From the NCBI RefSeq assembly GCF_900111675.1, contig NZ_FOHO01000002.1, positions 398,634-462,633 of the forward strand: a stretch of 64,000 bases of DNA. Reading direction: 5' to 3'. The notes beneath the pieces were generated by a model. The model worked only from the letters and a program-made list of their open reading frames with translations. It made no database searches and was not told the origin of the DNA. The stretch's first letter is position 1. Each line of letters opens with the position of its first letter. The position numbers and the translations under genes are program-made. This DNA comes from Paracoccus homiensis. GTDB lineage: Bacteria > Pseudomonadota > Alphaproteobacteria > Rhodobacterales > Rhodobacteraceae. Positions 16,405 through 26,274 of this stretch are shown here, piece by piece.

Positions 16405-17736
16405 ATGAAATGGCTGCGTGCCTCGGCCGTCGCACAGGGCCGCGCGATCATGGCGGGGCTTCTGGACCCGCTGGACCAGACCGAGGCCTATCTGGAGGCC
16501 GTGCAGTCCCACCCCTATGGCCGGCGCATCTATGCCAGGCTGACCCCGGACCGCGCGCGCGCCGAGGCGATCGCTGCCCATGACCGCGCCCGCGCCGAGC
16601 TGCGCCGCAGCCTGCTGGACGGCGTCGCGATCAGCTGGAAGGACAATATCGACAGCGGCGGCATCCGGACCGAGGCCGGTTCGCGCCTGCTGGAAGGTCG
16701 GGTGCCGCGCCGCGATGCCGATCTGCTGTCGCAGGCCACGCGCGACGGGCTGATCTGCCTGGGCAAGACCCACATGACCGAACTGGCCTTTTCCGGGCTG
16801 GGGCTGAACCCCTCGACCGCGACGCCGCCGAATGCGCTGGATGCCGACAAGGCGCCGGGCGGATCGTCCTCGGGGGCGGCGGTCTCGGTGGCGCTGGGGC
16901 TGGCGGCGGCGGCGATCGGGTCCGATACCGGCGGATCGATCCGGGTGCCTGCGGCATGGAACGACATCGTGGGTTTCAAGCCGACGCATGGCGCGCTGCC
17001 GTCGCGCGGGGTCGTGCCGCTGTGCCGCCGCTTTGACGTGGTCGGACCGCTTGCCCGCAAGGTCGAGGACTGCGCCGAGATCATGGCCGTTCTGGTCGGC
17101 AAGCCCGCCGTCGACCTGAAGGGCGCCAGCGCGCGCGGGCTGCGCATCATGGTTCTGGACGGTCTGCCCTTCGCCGAGGCCGAGGACGGTCCCGTCGCGG
17201 CCTTTCACGATGCGCTTGGCCGGCTGGACCGCGCCGGGGCGCAGATCACGCATGGCGACTTCGACATCGTCGACAAGGCCATGGCCCTGTCGCCCCGCCT
17301 GTTCGCCCCCGAAGCCTATGGCATCTGGCGCGCCCAGATCGAGGACGCGCCCGAACTGATGTGGCCGCCGATCCTGACTCGTTTCCGCGGCGGCGCCGAT
17401 ATCAGCGCCGCCGATTATGTCAGCGGCTGGGAAGTGCTGGACCGCCTGCGCCGCGAATGGGCGGCCAAGCTGGCCGGTTTCGATGCGATCCTGCTGCCGA
17501 CAGCGCCGATCCTGCCGCCGGATGTCAAACGGCTGTCCGCAGACGAGGATTACTTTACCCGCGCAAATCTGCTGACGCTGCGCAATACCCGGATCGGCAA
17601 TCTGCTGGGCCTGCCCGCGCTGTCCCTGCCGACCGGGCATCCGGGCTGCGGGCTGATGGCGATGGGCCATCGCGGCGGCGACCGGCACCTGCTGCGCGTG
17701 GGGGCGGGCATCGAGGCCGCACTGGCGGTCGATTAA
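16405..17736 (+). CDS. Amidase signature family hydrolase
   Basis: A 443-residue amidase-signature enzyme. The Ser-cisSer-Lys triad is visible: Lys in SWKDN (about residue 73), the serine-rich GGSSSGAAVSVALG (about 152-165) and the nucleophile in GSDTGGSIRVPA (about 172-183). It resembles GatA in fold, but no GatB or GatC gene is adjacent, so it is more likely a stand-alone amidase with an unknown amide or carbamate substrate. It starts two bases after the DUF1674 gene; no signal peptide. Confidence 0.88.
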   Translation: MKWLRASAVAQGRAIMAGLLDPLDQTEAYLEAVQSHPYGRRIYARLTPDRARAEAIAAHDRARAELRRSLLDGVAISWKDNIDSGGIRTEAGSRLLEGRVPRRDADLLSQATRDGLICLGKTHMTELAFSGLGLNPSTATPPNALDADKAPGGSSSGAAVSVALGLAAAAIGSDTGGSIRVPAAWNDIVGFKPTHGALPSRGVVPLCRRFDVVGPLARKVEDCAEIMAVLVGKPAVDLKGASARGLRIMVLDGLPFAEAEDGPVAAFHDALGRLDRAGAQITHGDFDIVDKAMALSPRLFAPEAYGIWRAQIEDAPELMWPPILTRFRGGADISAADYVSGWEVLDRLRREWAAKLAGFDAILLPTAPILPPDVKRLSADEDYFTRANLLTLRNTRIGNLLGLPALSLPTGHPGCGLMAMGHRGGDRHLLRVGAGIEAALAVD

Positions 17737-17830
17737 GCCATGTTCTGCCCCGTTTTGCTGGACGCAGCCCCGTGATGACGCTACTGTTTTAGCTAATTAA
17801 TCGGGGCAAAGACCCCGGAGCGAGGCAGAC

Positions 17831-19036
17831 ATGGCAATCCCCGAGCGGTTCTCGAACCTGCCGGAATATGCGTTCCCGCGCTTGCGGACGCTGTTGTCGG
17901 GTATTGAACCCGGCCTGAAACAGGGCGAATCCCCGATGGTGCTGACCATCGGCGAACCACGGCATCAGATGCCCGATTTTCTGGGCCGCGTGCTGGCCGA
18001 GAATCTGGCCGGTTTTGCCAAATATCCCACCAACGAGGGCATGCCTGCCCTGCTGGATGCGATCGGCGGCTGGCTGGGGCGGCGCTATGACCTTGATGTC
18101 GCGCCGGAACGGATCATGGCGCTGAACGGCACCCGCGAGGGGCTGTTCAACGCGGCGATGGCGCTATGCCCGGAACAGAAGAACGGGCAGCGGCCCGCGA
18201 TCCTGATTCCGAACCCCTTCTATCAGGTCTATGCCGTCGCCGCGGCGGCCGTGCAGGCCGATCCGGTCTTTGTGGCCGCGACCCCGGCCAGCGGCAATCT
18301 GCCCGATTACGCGGCCTTGCCCGCCGAGGTGCTGGACCGCACCGCGATCGCCTATCTGTGTTCGCCCGCCAATCCGCAGGGCGCGATTGCGGATCGCGAT
18401 TATCTGGAACGGTTGATCGGGCTGGCCGAGCGGCATGATTTCCTGATCTTCGCCGATGAATGCTATAGCGAGATCTATCGCGACGCGCCGCCGCCGGGCG
18501 CGTTGGCCGTGGCGACGCAGATGGGGCTGGCCGACCGAGTGGTGATGTTCAATTCGCTGTCGAAACGGTCGAACCTGCCGGGGCTGCGGTCGGGCTTCGT
18601 GGCGGGCAGCGCGGAACATCTGGTGCAGATCCGGCGCCTGCGGTCCTATGCGGGCGCACCGCTGCCCCTGCCGCTGCAAGCCGTCAGCGAGGCCGCGTGG
18701 CGCGACGAGGATCACGTGATCGCCAGTCGCGACCTGTATCGCCGGAAATATGTCATCGCCGACCGCGTTCTTGGCAATGTGCCCGGATATCGGCCCGTTC
18801 AGGGCGGCTTTTTCCTGTGGCTGCCGGTCGCGGATGGCGAAGAGGCCGCGCGGCGTCTGTGGGCGCGGGCGGGCATTCAGGTGCTGCCCGGCGCCTATCT
18901 GTCGCGCGAGGTCGATGGCGGCAATCCGGGCAAGGAATTCATCCGGGTGGCGCTGGTGGCGGCGCCCGAGGAAACCGAGGCCGCGCTGACCCGGCTGCGC
19001 GGCGTGCTGTATGACGAGACGACGGGGGAAGGATAA
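17831..19036 (+). CDS. Class I/II PLP aminotransferase, DapC-like
   Basis: A 401-residue fold-type I aminotransferase. [14 protein letters not shown] binds the cofactor phosphate, SPANPQGAI is the usual N-P-x-G element, [12 protein letters not shown] holds the Asp that contacts the pyridine nitrogen, and [15 protein letters not shown] contains the Schiff-base Lys. The pattern, including [14 protein letters not shown], resembles succinyl-diaminopimelate aminotransferases (DapC) of the lysine/peptidoglycan pathway. The identity of the substrate is inferred. GGAGCGAGG lies just before the start; ftsK follows after 4 bases. Confidence 0.82.
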   Translation: MAIPERFSNLPEYAFPRLRTLLSGIEPGLKQGESPMVLTIGEPRHQMPDFLGRVLAENLAGFAKYPTNEGMPALLDAIGGWLGRRYDLDVAPERIMALNGTREGLFNAAMALCPEQKNGQRPAILIPNPFYQVYAVAAAAVQADPVFVAATPASGNLPDYAALPAEVLDRTAIAYLCSPANPQGAIADRDYLERLIGLAERHDFLIFADECYSEIYRDAPPPGALAVATQMGLADRVVMFNSLSKRSNLPGLRSGFVAGSAEHLVQIRRLRSYAGAPLPLPLQAVSEAAWRDEDHVIASRDLYRRKYVIADRVLGNVPGYRPVQGGFFLWLPVADGEEAARRLWARAGIQVLPGAYLSREVDGGNPGKEFIRVALVAAPEETEAALTRLRGVLYDETTGEG

Positions 19037-19040
19037 GGCG

Positions 19041-21677
19041 ATGGCAAGCTGGCAGGCAAAACACCGCGATCCGCTGTTCGACCAGAACACACAGGCGGCG
19101 CTGGAACGGCGCGGCAAGGAATTGCTGGGCGCGGGCTTGATCGTCGTCGGCATCCTGATTTCGATGATGCTGGGCAGCTGGTCGGCCGATGACCCCAGTT
19201 TCCTGTCGGCCACCGATGCCCCGGCCCAGAACATGCTGGGCAGTTTCGGCGCCTATATCGCATCGCCATTGATGATGATCGCGGGCAAGGGCGCGTGGAT
19301 CCTGGTGGTCGGTGCCTTTGTCTGGGGCATCCGGCTGATGCTGCATCGGGGCGAGGACCGCATCATGCGGGCAATCTTCCTGCCCATCGCGATGGCCAGT
19401 GCCTCGGTCTATTGTTCCAGCCTCGCACCGGGTCCGCAATGGCAGCAAAGCTATGGCATGGGCGGGCATTTCGGCGACATGATCATGGGCGCCCTGCTAA
19501 GCCTGATCCCGCTGAAGGCGCAGATCGGGATCAAGCTGGCGGCGCTGTTGGTGGCGGCGGGATCGGTCGCGCTGCTGGCCTTCACGCTTGGCTTTGACAA
19601 GACCGAACTGACGGCGCTGTGGCGGCGCTTCAGGACCGGGCTGATGGTTGCCTATGGGGGCGCGATGCGGCTGCTGGGTCGCGGGGCCGTGGCCTCGGTC
19701 GGGATCAGCGACCGGATCAAGGCCCGGCGCGCCAAGGGCCGCGACAGCACAGAGCCCGCGCCCGCAGCCCGCGCCGAACCGAAGATGCGCCGCGCCTCTG
19801 TGCCGCCGCAGCCCGATTTCCAGCTGGAAGAGGAACTGCCCGAGCCCGAACTGATCGAGCGTGATTGCGATTACGACGGCGCCGGTCCGTCCGAGGCCGA
19901 GGTCAAGCACCGCATCAGCGACGCGATCACCAGCCGCAGCGACCGTCCGAATGTTCTGGCTGCCGTGGCCGCCCGTCTGGTCCGCGAGGGCGAGGCAAAG
20001 CCCGCCGCCGATCAGCCGGAATTCCAAGTTGAACCCGCCGATCCGGTGCCTTTCGGTCAGGACACCGAACGCAAGGTCGTTGCGCCGGTGAAGAAACCGG
20101 GTGCCGCAACATCGCGACAGGCCCGCGCCGAGGCCGAGCCGGATTTCGATTTCGACGACAGCAACAGCGATTACGAAAAGCCCGCGCTGTCCCTGCTGAC
20201 GGCGCCGAAAGAAAGCGATCAGCAGCAGATCTCGGAAGAGGCGCTGATGGAAAACGCCCGTATGCTGGAGGCGGTGCTGGACGATTACGGCGTGAAGGGC
20301 CAGATCACCGAGGTCCGCCCCGGCCCGGTCGTCACGCTGTATGAACTGGAACCCGCGCCGGGGCTGAAGGCCAGCCGTGTGATCGGTCTGGCGGATGACA
20401 TCGCACGGTCGATGTCGGCCCTGTCGGCGCGTGTCAGCACCGTGCCGGGCCGCAGCGTGATCGGCATCGAACTGCCCAACAGCCGCCGCGAAAAGGTGCT
20501 GCTGCGCGAAATCCTGGCCAGCCGCGCCTTTGGCGATGGCACGCAACCGCTGCCCCTTGCGCTTGGCAAGGATATCGGCGGCGACCCGATCGTTGCGAAC
20601 CTGGCCAAGATGCCCCACCTGCTGATCGCGGGGACCACGGGCTCGGGCAAGTCGGTCGCGATCAACACCATGATCCTGTCGCTTCTTTACAAGCTGACGC
20701 CGGATGAATGCCGCCTGATCATGATCGACCCAAAGATGCTGGAACTGTCGGTCTATGACGGCATCCCGCATCTGTTGTCGCCGGTTGTCACCGACCCCAA
20801 GAAGGCCGTCGTCGCGCTGAAATGGGTCGTGGGCGAGATGGAGGACCGGTACCGCAAGATGTCCAAGATGGGCGTGCGCAACATCGAAGGTTACAACGGC
20901 CGCGTCCGCGAGGCCCTGTCCAAGAACGAGATGTTCAAGCGCACCGTCCAGACCGGTTTCGACGAGGACACCGGCGAACCCATCTTCGAGACCGAGGAAT
21001 TCCAGCCCGAAACCTTCCCCTATATCGTGGTCATCGTCGATGAGATGGCCGATCTGATGATGGTCGCGGGCAAGGAAATCGAGGCCTGCATCCAGCGCCT
21101 TGCGCAGATGGCGCGGGCCTCGGGGATCCACCTGATCATGGCCACGCAGCGTCCCTCGGTCGATGTCATCACCGGCACGATCAAGGCGAACTTCCCGACC
21201 CGGATCAGCTTCCAGGTGACCTCGAAGATCGACAGCCGCACCATCCTTGGCGAACAGGGCGCCGAACAGCTGCTCGGTCAGGGCGACATGCTGTATATGG
21301 GCAATGGCGCAAGGATCACCCGTATTCACGGCCCCTTCTGCAGCGATGAAGAGGTCGAAGAGGTGGTCACCCATCTGAAATCCTTCGGGCCGCCCAGCTA
21401 TAAATCGGGCGTGGTCGAAGGCCCCGACGAGGACAAGGCCGATGGCATCGACGCCGTTCTGGGCCTTGGCGGCGGCGATGGCGGCGATGATGCGCTCTAT
21501 GATCAGGCGGTGATGATCGTGGCCAAGGACCGCAAATGCTCGACCAGCTATATCCAGCGGAAACTGGCCATCGGCTATAACAAGGCCGCGCGTCTGGTCG
21601 AACAGATGGAGGATCAGGGCGTGGTCAGCGCCGCGAACCATGTCGGCAAGCGCGAGGTTCTGGTGCCCGAAGTCTAG
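19041..21677 (+). CDS. ftsK: DNA translocase FtsK
   Basis: An 878-residue FtsK, which anchors at the division septum and pumps chromosomal DNA toward dif sites. About four membrane helices fill residues 20-190; an acidic/Ala-rich linker follows (about 210-390); the motor has Walker [14 protein letters not shown] and Walker [14 protein letters not shown], with [25 protein letters not shown]. The C-terminal gamma winged helix ([25 protein letters not shown]) reads KOPS polarity. The ATG at 19041 has GGGGAAGGA upstream; the frame extends to 19011 inside the aminotransferase gene. The linker is short for the family. Confidence 0.97.
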   Translation: MASWQAKHRDPLFDQNTQAALERRGKELLGAGLIVVGILISMMLGSWSADDPSFLSATDAPAQNMLGSFGAYIASPLMMIAGKGAWILVVGAFVWGIRLMLHRGEDRIMRAIFLPIAMASASVYCSSLAPGPQWQQSYGMGGHFGDMIMGALLSLIPLKAQIGIKLAALLVAAGSVALLAFTLGFDKTELTALWRRFRTGLMVAYGGAMRLLGRGAVASVGISDRIKARRAKGRDSTEPAPAARAEPKMRRASVPPQPDFQLEEELPEPELIERDCDYDGAGPSEAEVKHRISDAITSRSDRPNVLAAVAARLVREGEAKPAADQPEFQVEPADPVPFGQDTERKVVAPVKKPGAATSRQARAEAEPDFDFDDSNSDYEKPALSLLTAPKESDQQQISEEALMENARMLEAVLDDYGVKGQITEVRPGPVVTLYELEPAPGLKASRVIGLADDIARSMSALSARVSTVPGRSVIGIELPNSRREKVLLREILASRAFGDGTQPLPLALGKDIGGDPIVANLAKMPHLLIAGTTGSGKSVAINTMILSLLYKLTPDECRLIMIDPKMLELSVYDGIPHLLSPVVTDPKKAVVALKWVVGEMEDRYRKMSKMGVRNIEGYNGRVREALSKNEMFKRTVQTGFDEDTGEPIFETEEFQPETFPYIVVIVDEMADLMMVAGKEIEACIQRLAQMARASGIHLIMATQRPSVDVITGTIKANFPTRISFQVTSKIDSRTILGEQGAEQLLGQGDMLYMGNGARITRIHGPFCSDEEVEEVVTHLKSFGPPSYKSGVVEGPDEDKADGIDAVLGLGGGDGGDDALYDQAVMIVAKDRKCSTSYIQRKLAIGYNKAARLVEQMEDQGVVSAANHVGKREVLVPEV

Positions 21678-21701
21678 GCCCGCGCCGCAGATGCCCTATC
21701 G

Positions 21702-21732
21702 AACCCGGCAGCTTTTGCTGTCGGGTTTTTTC
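21702..21732 (+). terminator. Intrinsic terminator of ftsK
   Basis: AACCCGGCAGC, loop TTTT, GCTGTCGGGTT (10 of 11 pairs) followed by a T-run, 24 bases after the ftsK stop. Confidence 0.88.
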
Positions 21733-21809
21733 ATAGCTAGGGGCAGGGCGGCGTCGCGGTTGCGATCTTGCCGCTGGCGCAGCTATGCGGAACCTGTCAA
21801 TCTGCGCGC

Positions 21810-22475
21810 ATGACCGTCTGGAACATCCATTTTCTGAATGCGCGCAATGGCCTGACCCCGATCATGGACCAGATCCGCGCGACCGCGCGTCAGGTTCTTG
21901 CGCAGGTGTCCGAACAGGCCGAGCTGCCGCGCTTTGATCTGGTCATCAAGGGCAAGGCCGGCGGCGGCATCCCTGAATGGGGCATCGGCGGCCATGCGCC
22001 TGCGCCGGGCCTGATCGAGGTGACGCTGAACCCCGAACGGTTCGATCCGGCCCCGCTGCGGCGCACGCTGGTCCACGAGATGCATCACCTGATCCGCTGG
22101 GACGGGCCGGGCTATGGCCGATCCCTGGGCGAGGCACTGGTCAGCGAAGGGCTGGCGGGTCACTTCGTGTTGCAGGTTCTCGGCGGCAAGCCCGATCCCT
22201 GGGACGCGACGGTACCGGCCTCGGGGGCGCCGCGACGGGCGATGAATGAATGGTCACGGCTGGATTACGACCATGCCGAATGGTTCTTTGGCAAGGGCGG
22301 GCTGCGCAAATGGACCGGCTATGGGCTGGGTCACCGGCTGGTCGGCGACTATCTGGCGCAGAATGCGGGCAGCAATGCCGCCGATCTGGCGACCGTGGCC
22401 GCCGATCAGTTCCGTTCGACCATGCGGCACCTGGCCGGATCGGACCCGTCCGAGGACGCGCCCGCCACCGATTAG
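21810..22475 (+). CDS. Putative zinc-dependent protease (DUF2268-like)
   Basis: A 221-residue protein with a zincin motif HEMHH at residues 89-93 (HExxH) and a downstream Glu-rich segment SLGEALVSEGLAGHFVLQ that can give the third ligand, as in DUF2268 putative Zn proteases. IEVTLNP and the C-terminal NAADLATVAADQFRSTM fit that family. There is no signal peptide, so it should act in the cytoplasm; its substrate is unknown. The chosen ATG lacks an obvious Shine-Dalgarno sequence; the frame is open to 21768. Its end overlaps the convergent rhomboid gene by 4 bases. Confidence 0.72.
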   Translation: MTVWNIHFLNARNGLTPIMDQIRATARQVLAQVSEQAELPRFDLVIKGKAGGGIPEWGIGGHAPAPGLIEVTLNPERFDPAPLRRTLVHEMHHLIRWDGPGYGRSLGEALVSEGLAGHFVLQVLGGKPDPWDATVPASGAPRRAMNEWSRLDYDHAEWFFGKGGLRKWTGYGLGHRLVGDYLAQNAGSNAADLATVAADQFRSTMRHLAGSDPSEDAPATD

Positions 22476-23182
22476 CGGCGCGGCGTGGCCCGGATGCCGG
22501 TAAAGACACCCATCAGCAGACCGGCCAGCGCGCCGCCCAGATGCGCCTCCCATGCGATGGCGGGCATGGCGACGGTCAGCACGATGTTCAGCACCACGAG
22601 TATCGTCACCGCGCGGATCAGCTGACCCAGGGGGCGCTGACGGCGATAGCCCGCGACCGCCGCATGGGCGACCAGCGCGCCCGCCAGCCCGAAGATCGCG
22701 CCCGATGCCCCGACCATCGGGCCTGCGTCAGGTTTCATCACCGCGAACAGAAGGGCGGCGGCGATCTGGCTGACCAGATAGACCACCGCCATCCGCCGCG
22801 CACCGATCAGGCGGTGCAGTTCGCGCCCGACGGCGGCCAGCGACAGCATGTTCATGCCCAGATGCGCCAGCCCGGAATGCAGCAGGCCATAGCTGAAGAA
22901 CATCAGCGCGGGCTGGCCCGGATAGACCCCGTGCAGCGCGTGGAATTGCGGCGACCAGAACCCCAGAACCGCAAAGACCGCCTGCCGGACGGGCAGGGTA
23001 ACGTAATAGGTCAGGCCGCCAAAGCCCTGCATCCGGACGGGAAAGCCGGTCCCGGTCAGATCGCACAGCGCCAGCGTGCCTTCGATCAGGCAGCAGATGA
23101 CGATCAGCACGATGACCCAGCGCGGCAGCGTCAGGCTGGTGCGAGAGCGCGGCATCCAGGCCTGATCGGTCATCTCAGCCAT
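22472..23182 (-). CDS. Rhomboid family intramembrane serine protease
   Basis: A 236-residue polytopic membrane protein with about six hydrophobic helices. The catalytic serine is S160 in GASGAIFGL and the histidine partner is H214 in [16 protein letters not shown] in helix 2 supplies the conserved His/Asn. Rhomboids cleave membrane-spanning proteins within the bilayer. It overlaps the Trm112-like gene by 8 bases; a start at 23173 (second ATG) would abut it instead. It is the last gene of the thioredoxin-LonN-Trm112-rhomboid run. Confidence 0.92.
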   Translation of the reverse strand: MAEMTDQAWMPRSRTSLTLPRWVIVLIVICCLIEGTLALCDLTGTGFPVRMQGFGGLTYYVTLPVRQAVFAVLGFWSPQFHALHGVYPGQPALMFFSYGLLHSGLAHLGMNMLSLAAVGRELHRLIGARRMAVVYLVSQIAAALLFAVMKPDAGPMVGASGAIFGLAGALVAHAAVAGYRRQRPLGQLIRAVTILVVLNIVLTVAMPAIAWEAHLGGALAGLLMGVFTGIRATPRR

Positions 23183-23369
23183 CCGCCTTGATCTGGCGTG
23201 CCTCGTCGATCAGCATGATGGGAATGCCCGCGCGGATCGGAAAGGCCAGCCCCGCCGCCTCGGAAACCAGTTCCTGCCGTTCCGCATCAAAGCGCAGCGT
23301 GGCATGGGTCACGGGACAGACCAGCGCCTCCAGCATGTGGCGGTCATAGGCGTGGGGCGCATCACTCAT
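23175..23369 (-). CDS. Trm112 family protein
   Basis: A 64-residue protein matching the Trm112/YcaR family: [17 protein letters not shown], then [24 protein letters not shown]. The family's zinc-type site appears reduced: only one Cys (C-P-V-T) remains, as is common in proteobacterial members. Eukaryotic Trm112 activates methyltransferases; the bacterial role is not settled. It overlaps the LonN-like gene upstream by 4 bases (ATGA). Confidence 0.82.
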   Translation of the reverse strand: MSDAPHAYDRHMLEALVCPVTHATLRFDAERQELVSEAAGLAFPIRAGIPIMLIDEARQIKADG

Positions 23370-23989
23370 TGCAGTCGGTCCTCGTTCTCGCCGTTGCGCA
23401 GCGAATATTCGATCAGCCCTTCCAGCAGCGCGCGCCGCTCGCAAAGCGTTTGCGCCTGTAGCAGGGCCTGTTTCTCGGCGTCGTCGAAGGGCAGCATCAT
23501 AGCGAGGGAATTGATCAGCATCTCATCCTCGGCCTGTTCGGCGGCGTCCCAATCGGTCGACAGTTCATGCATGTCCATATAGCGGCGCAGCATGTCGATA
23601 AAGCCGGGGCGTTGCAGGTCCGGGTCGGTTTCCGGGCCGCGCAGATCGCGCTTGAAGCCCGACCAGTCGATCTGTCCCTGAATATAGGGGGCAAAGCCTT
23701 CCTCGACCTGATCCAGCCGAAAACGCGAGATCGCCCGAAGCGAAATCATCATTCGCCCGTCCTCGCCTTCCGAAAAGGCGACGACGCGACCGGCGCAGCC
23801 GATGTCGCTCAGGCCGTCACCCTCGGGCTGAATCATGCCGATCAGGCGGTGCTCGGTCTTCAGCACGTCTTCCAGCATCTGCAGATAGCGCGGCTCGAAG
23901 ATGTGCAGCGGCAGCTTGGTCCGCGGCATCAGAACCGCGCCGGTCAGCGGAAACAGGGGGATCCGCTGGGGCAGGTCAAAACGCAGCAT
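23366..23989 (-). CDS. LON peptidase substrate-binding domain protein
   Basis: A 207-residue protein consisting only of a Lon N-terminal (LonN/PUA-like) domain: [68 protein letters not shown]. No ATPase or protease domain follows, so it is a stand-alone substrate-binding protein of unknown partner. It sits between the thioredoxin/TPR gene (1-base overlap) and the Trm112 gene (4-base overlap), an arrangement typical of Rhodobacteraceae and consistent with a protein-quality role. Confidence 0.88.
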   Translation of the reverse strand: MLRFDLPQRIPLFPLTGAVLMPRTKLPLHIFEPRYLQMLEDVLKTEHRLIGMIQPEGDGLSDIGCAGRVVAFSEGEDGRMMISLRAISRFRLDQVEEGFAPYIQGQIDWSGFKRDLRGPETDPDLQRPGFIDMLRRYMDMHELSTDWDAAEQAEDEMLINSLAMMLPFDDAEKQALLQAQTLCERRALLEGLIEYSLRNGENEDRLQ

Positions 23990-24903
23990 CAGGCGAAGAT
24001 CATCGAGGACAGGCGGCGGCGGCCCTTCTGCGCAATCGGGTCCGTCGGTTTGAGGCTGTCGAAGATGGTCAGCAATTGCGCCTTGGCCGCGCCTTCGTTC
24101 CAGTCGCGGTCGCGGCGGAAGCTGTCCAGCAGCATATCGACCGCCTCTTCGACCTCGCCCGCGGCATGCAGGGCCTTTGCCAGTTCCAGCCGTGCCTGCT
24201 GATCGTCGGGATCGGCCTCGACGGCGGCGCGCAATTCACCCAGGGGGCCCGCGCTTTCGGCCTGTTGTGCCAATTGCAGCTGGGCGCGGGCGGCTTCGAC
24301 CGGGGCCGAGCCTGCGGCCTTGGGCGGCACCTGTTGCAGGGTCGACGACGCGGCCGCGGCGTCGCCTGCGGCCAGATGGCCCCGGATCAGACCGCCCCAG
24401 GCTTCGGCGCTGTCGGGATCCTCGCCGATGATCGCGGTAAAGGTTTCGATGGCATCGCCATGCGCGCCCTCTTCCAGCATCGCTTCGGCGGCGGCGATGG
24501 CCTCTACAAGCCCGCCGTCATCGCCCGACATCGCAGCCAGCTTGTCCACGAATTCCTTGATCTGGCTTTGCGGCACCGCGCCCTGGAAGGCATCGACGGG
24601 CTGGCCCTGGAAGAACGCGTAAACGGTTGGAATCGATTGCACGCGCAACTGTCCGGCGATCATCTGGTTTTCATCCACATTGACCTTGGCCATGCGGACC
24701 TTGCCCTTGTGGCGGGCAACCTCGGCTTCCAGTTGCGGGCCAAGGGTCTTGCAGGGGCCGCACCACGGCGCCCAGAAATCAACGATCACCGGGACCTGCA
24801 TCGAGGCCTCGACCACTTCGGCCATGAAGTCGGCCTCGGTGACGTCCTTGATGAAATCAGCGGTTTGCGGCGGGGTCTGTGCGCCATCCAGAAGCATAGT
24901 CAT
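23989..24903 (-). CDS. Thioredoxin-TPR protein, CnoX/YbbN-like
   Basis: A 304-residue protein with an N-terminal thioredoxin domain (active site WCGPC, Cys48 and Cys51) and a C-terminal TPR region from about residue 130, as in the chaperedoxin CnoX/YbbN. E. coli CnoX lacks one active cysteine, whereas here both are present, so this member could reduce disulfides as well as hold oxidised clients for GroEL. It is the first gene of a four-gene overlapping operon. The 464-base region upstream must contain its promoter. Confidence 0.88.
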   Translation of the reverse strand: MTMLLDGAQTPPQTADFIKDVTEADFMAEVVEASMQVPVIVDFWAPWCGPCKTLGPQLEAEVARHKGKVRMAKVNVDENQMIAGQLRVQSIPTVYAFFQGQPVDAFQGAVPQSQIKEFVDKLAAMSGDDGGLVEAIAAAEAMLEEGAHGDAIETFTAIIGEDPDSAEAWGGLIRGHLAAGDAAAASSTLQQVPPKAAGSAPVEAARAQLQLAQQAESAGPLGELRAAVEADPDDQQARLELAKALHAAGEVEEAVDMLLDSFRRDRDWNEGAAKAQLLTIFDSLKPTDPIAQKGRRRLSSMIFA

Positions 24904-25328
24904 CTTGTTCCCAACGGGTTCGGTGTCGTTTCGAGCAATATGGGATGAACTGCGCCCGAGTCAAAGCCCAGACCTGCACCAAGCGATTCGATCGCCCTTC
25001 GCGATGGTGTTATCCCCGGCTGGAACGCGGTGAAATCCGCGTTCGGGCGACAACTTTCGGGCGAGAGCGTTTTTGCAGATACGGCTGCAGGATGTGAAAT
25101 ATTGAAATGAGACTAAAAGTCGCACTTTTTGCTTGATGCGCAAGTTTCCGCGCATCAAGGATGGTCTTCACGCGTCCATGGCGATCCCACTGGTCCGGGT
25201 GTCCGCACCCGTTCCATCGCAGCCGCATGTGATCATGCGCCTGTGAGGGGTGGTGCCGATCACTGATCGCGCGGCACCGGGACAGGGCGGTCAGGGCCTG
25301 ATCGGCGCGTCGGTATCGTAACAAGTCT
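24904..25328. other. Intergenic region with several hairpins; possible small RNA
   Basis: No protein gene was found here. Perfect inverted repeats occur at 25023-25044 (8-bp stem GAACGCGG/CCGCGTTC), 25115-25129 (AAAAGT-CGC-ACTTTT) and 25132-25159 (10-bp stem CTTGATGCGC/GCGCATCAAG, 8-base loop). A plus-strand terminator follows at 25329 although no plus-strand gene precedes it, which suggests an untranslated transcript reading rightward. The thioredoxin promoter must also lie here. Confidence 0.45.
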
Positions 25329-25356
25329 GCCCGCACTTCCCGTGCGGGCATTTTTC
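25329..25356 (+). terminator. Intrinsic terminator without an obvious gene
   Basis: An 8-bp GC stem (GCCCGCAC, loop TTCCC, GTGCGGGC) is followed by ATTTTTCTT on the plus strand. On the minus strand, after the xth stop, the same stem has no T-run, so its polarity fits a plus-strand transcript from the preceding gap, although it may also help end xth. Confidence 0.75.
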
Positions 25357-25367
25357 TTGTCCGGCGT

Positions 25368-26153
25368 CTACAGATCGAAGCTGGCAAAGACCGGGGCGTG
25401 GTCACTGGGCTTTTCCCAGCCGCGCACCGGGCGCAGGATGCGGCTGCCATGGGCGGCATTGGCGATATCGGGCGTGGCCCAGATATGGTCCAGACGGCGG
25501 CCCTTGTCGGCGGCGTCCCAGTCGCGGGCGCGATAGGACCACCACGAATACAGCAGGCCTTCGGGGATGTCCTTGCGGGTCACATCGACCCAGCCGCCGG
25601 CATCCTGTGCGGCCAGCAGGTGCTCGACCTCGATCGGGGTGTGGCTGACAACCTTCAGAAGCTGCTTGTGCGACCAGACATCGTCTTCGCGCGGGGCGAT
25701 GTTGAAATCGCCGACCATGATCGATTTCTGCGGCTTGTCGGCGTGAAAGACGTCGCGCATCTCGGACACGAAATCCAGTTTCTGCCCGAATTTCTCATTC
25801 ACCTCGCGGTCGGGGACATCGCCACCCGCGGGGATATACATGTTGTGGATGGTCACGCCGTTGTCCAGCCGCGCGGCCACATGGCGGGCATGGCCCAGTT
25901 TCGCATAGTCGCGGTCGCCCGCATCGGTGATCGGCAGGCGCGACAGGATCGCCACGCCGTTATAGCCCTTCTGCCCGCGCGCAACCATGTGGGTATAGCC
26001 AAGCGCGCGGAACGCCTCGGTCGGGATCTTTTCGACGGGCGATTTGCATTCCTGCAGGCACAGGATATCGGGCGCCTCTTCGCGGAGAAGCCGGAGCACC
26101 AGCTCTTCGCGCAGGCGGACGGAATTAATGTTCCAGGTGGCGAGGGTGAACAT
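25368..26153 (-). CDS. xth: Exodeoxyribonuclease III
   Basis: A 261-residue AP endonuclease/3'-exonuclease of the XthA family. Key segments are TWNINSVRLR (metal-site Asn), CLQECKSP (metal Glu), GYNGVAILSR, NMYIPAGG, VGDFNIAPREDDVW (Asp/Asn catalytic pair), RRLDHIW and the C-terminal PSDHAPVF with the catalytic Asp-His. It acts in base excision repair. It is divergent from the MFS gene. Confidence 0.94.
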   Translation of the reverse strand: MFTLATWNINSVRLREELVLRLLREEAPDILCLQECKSPVEKIPTEAFRALGYTHMVARGQKGYNGVAILSRLPITDAGDRDYAKLGHARHVAARLDNGVTIHNMYIPAGGDVPDREVNEKFGQKLDFVSEMRDVFHADKPQKSIMVGDFNIAPREDDVWSHKQLLKVVSHTPIEVEHLLAAQDAGGWVDVTRKDIPEGLLYSWWSYRARDWDAADKGRRLDHIWATPDIANAAHGSRILRPVRGWEKPSDHAPVFASFDL

Positions 26154-26274
26154 GGGCCGGCTCCTTTTTCCGCGCGGACCCTAGCGGCGACGGCCCCCGC
26201 TGTCGAGCCAGCCAATCGACCCTTGGTGATCGGGACCCCGGCGGGTAAGCATCGGGCAGGGCAAGCAGGGGCAC

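Noticed and set aside
19497..21641. 714-codon minus-strand ORF opposite ftsK
   Set aside because: Antisense shadow with His/Arg/Gln-rich low-complexity composition.
25178..25246. 22-codon plus-strand ORF in the hairpin-rich gap
   Set aside because: No Shine-Dalgarno sequence and no other support; more likely part of non-coding sequence.
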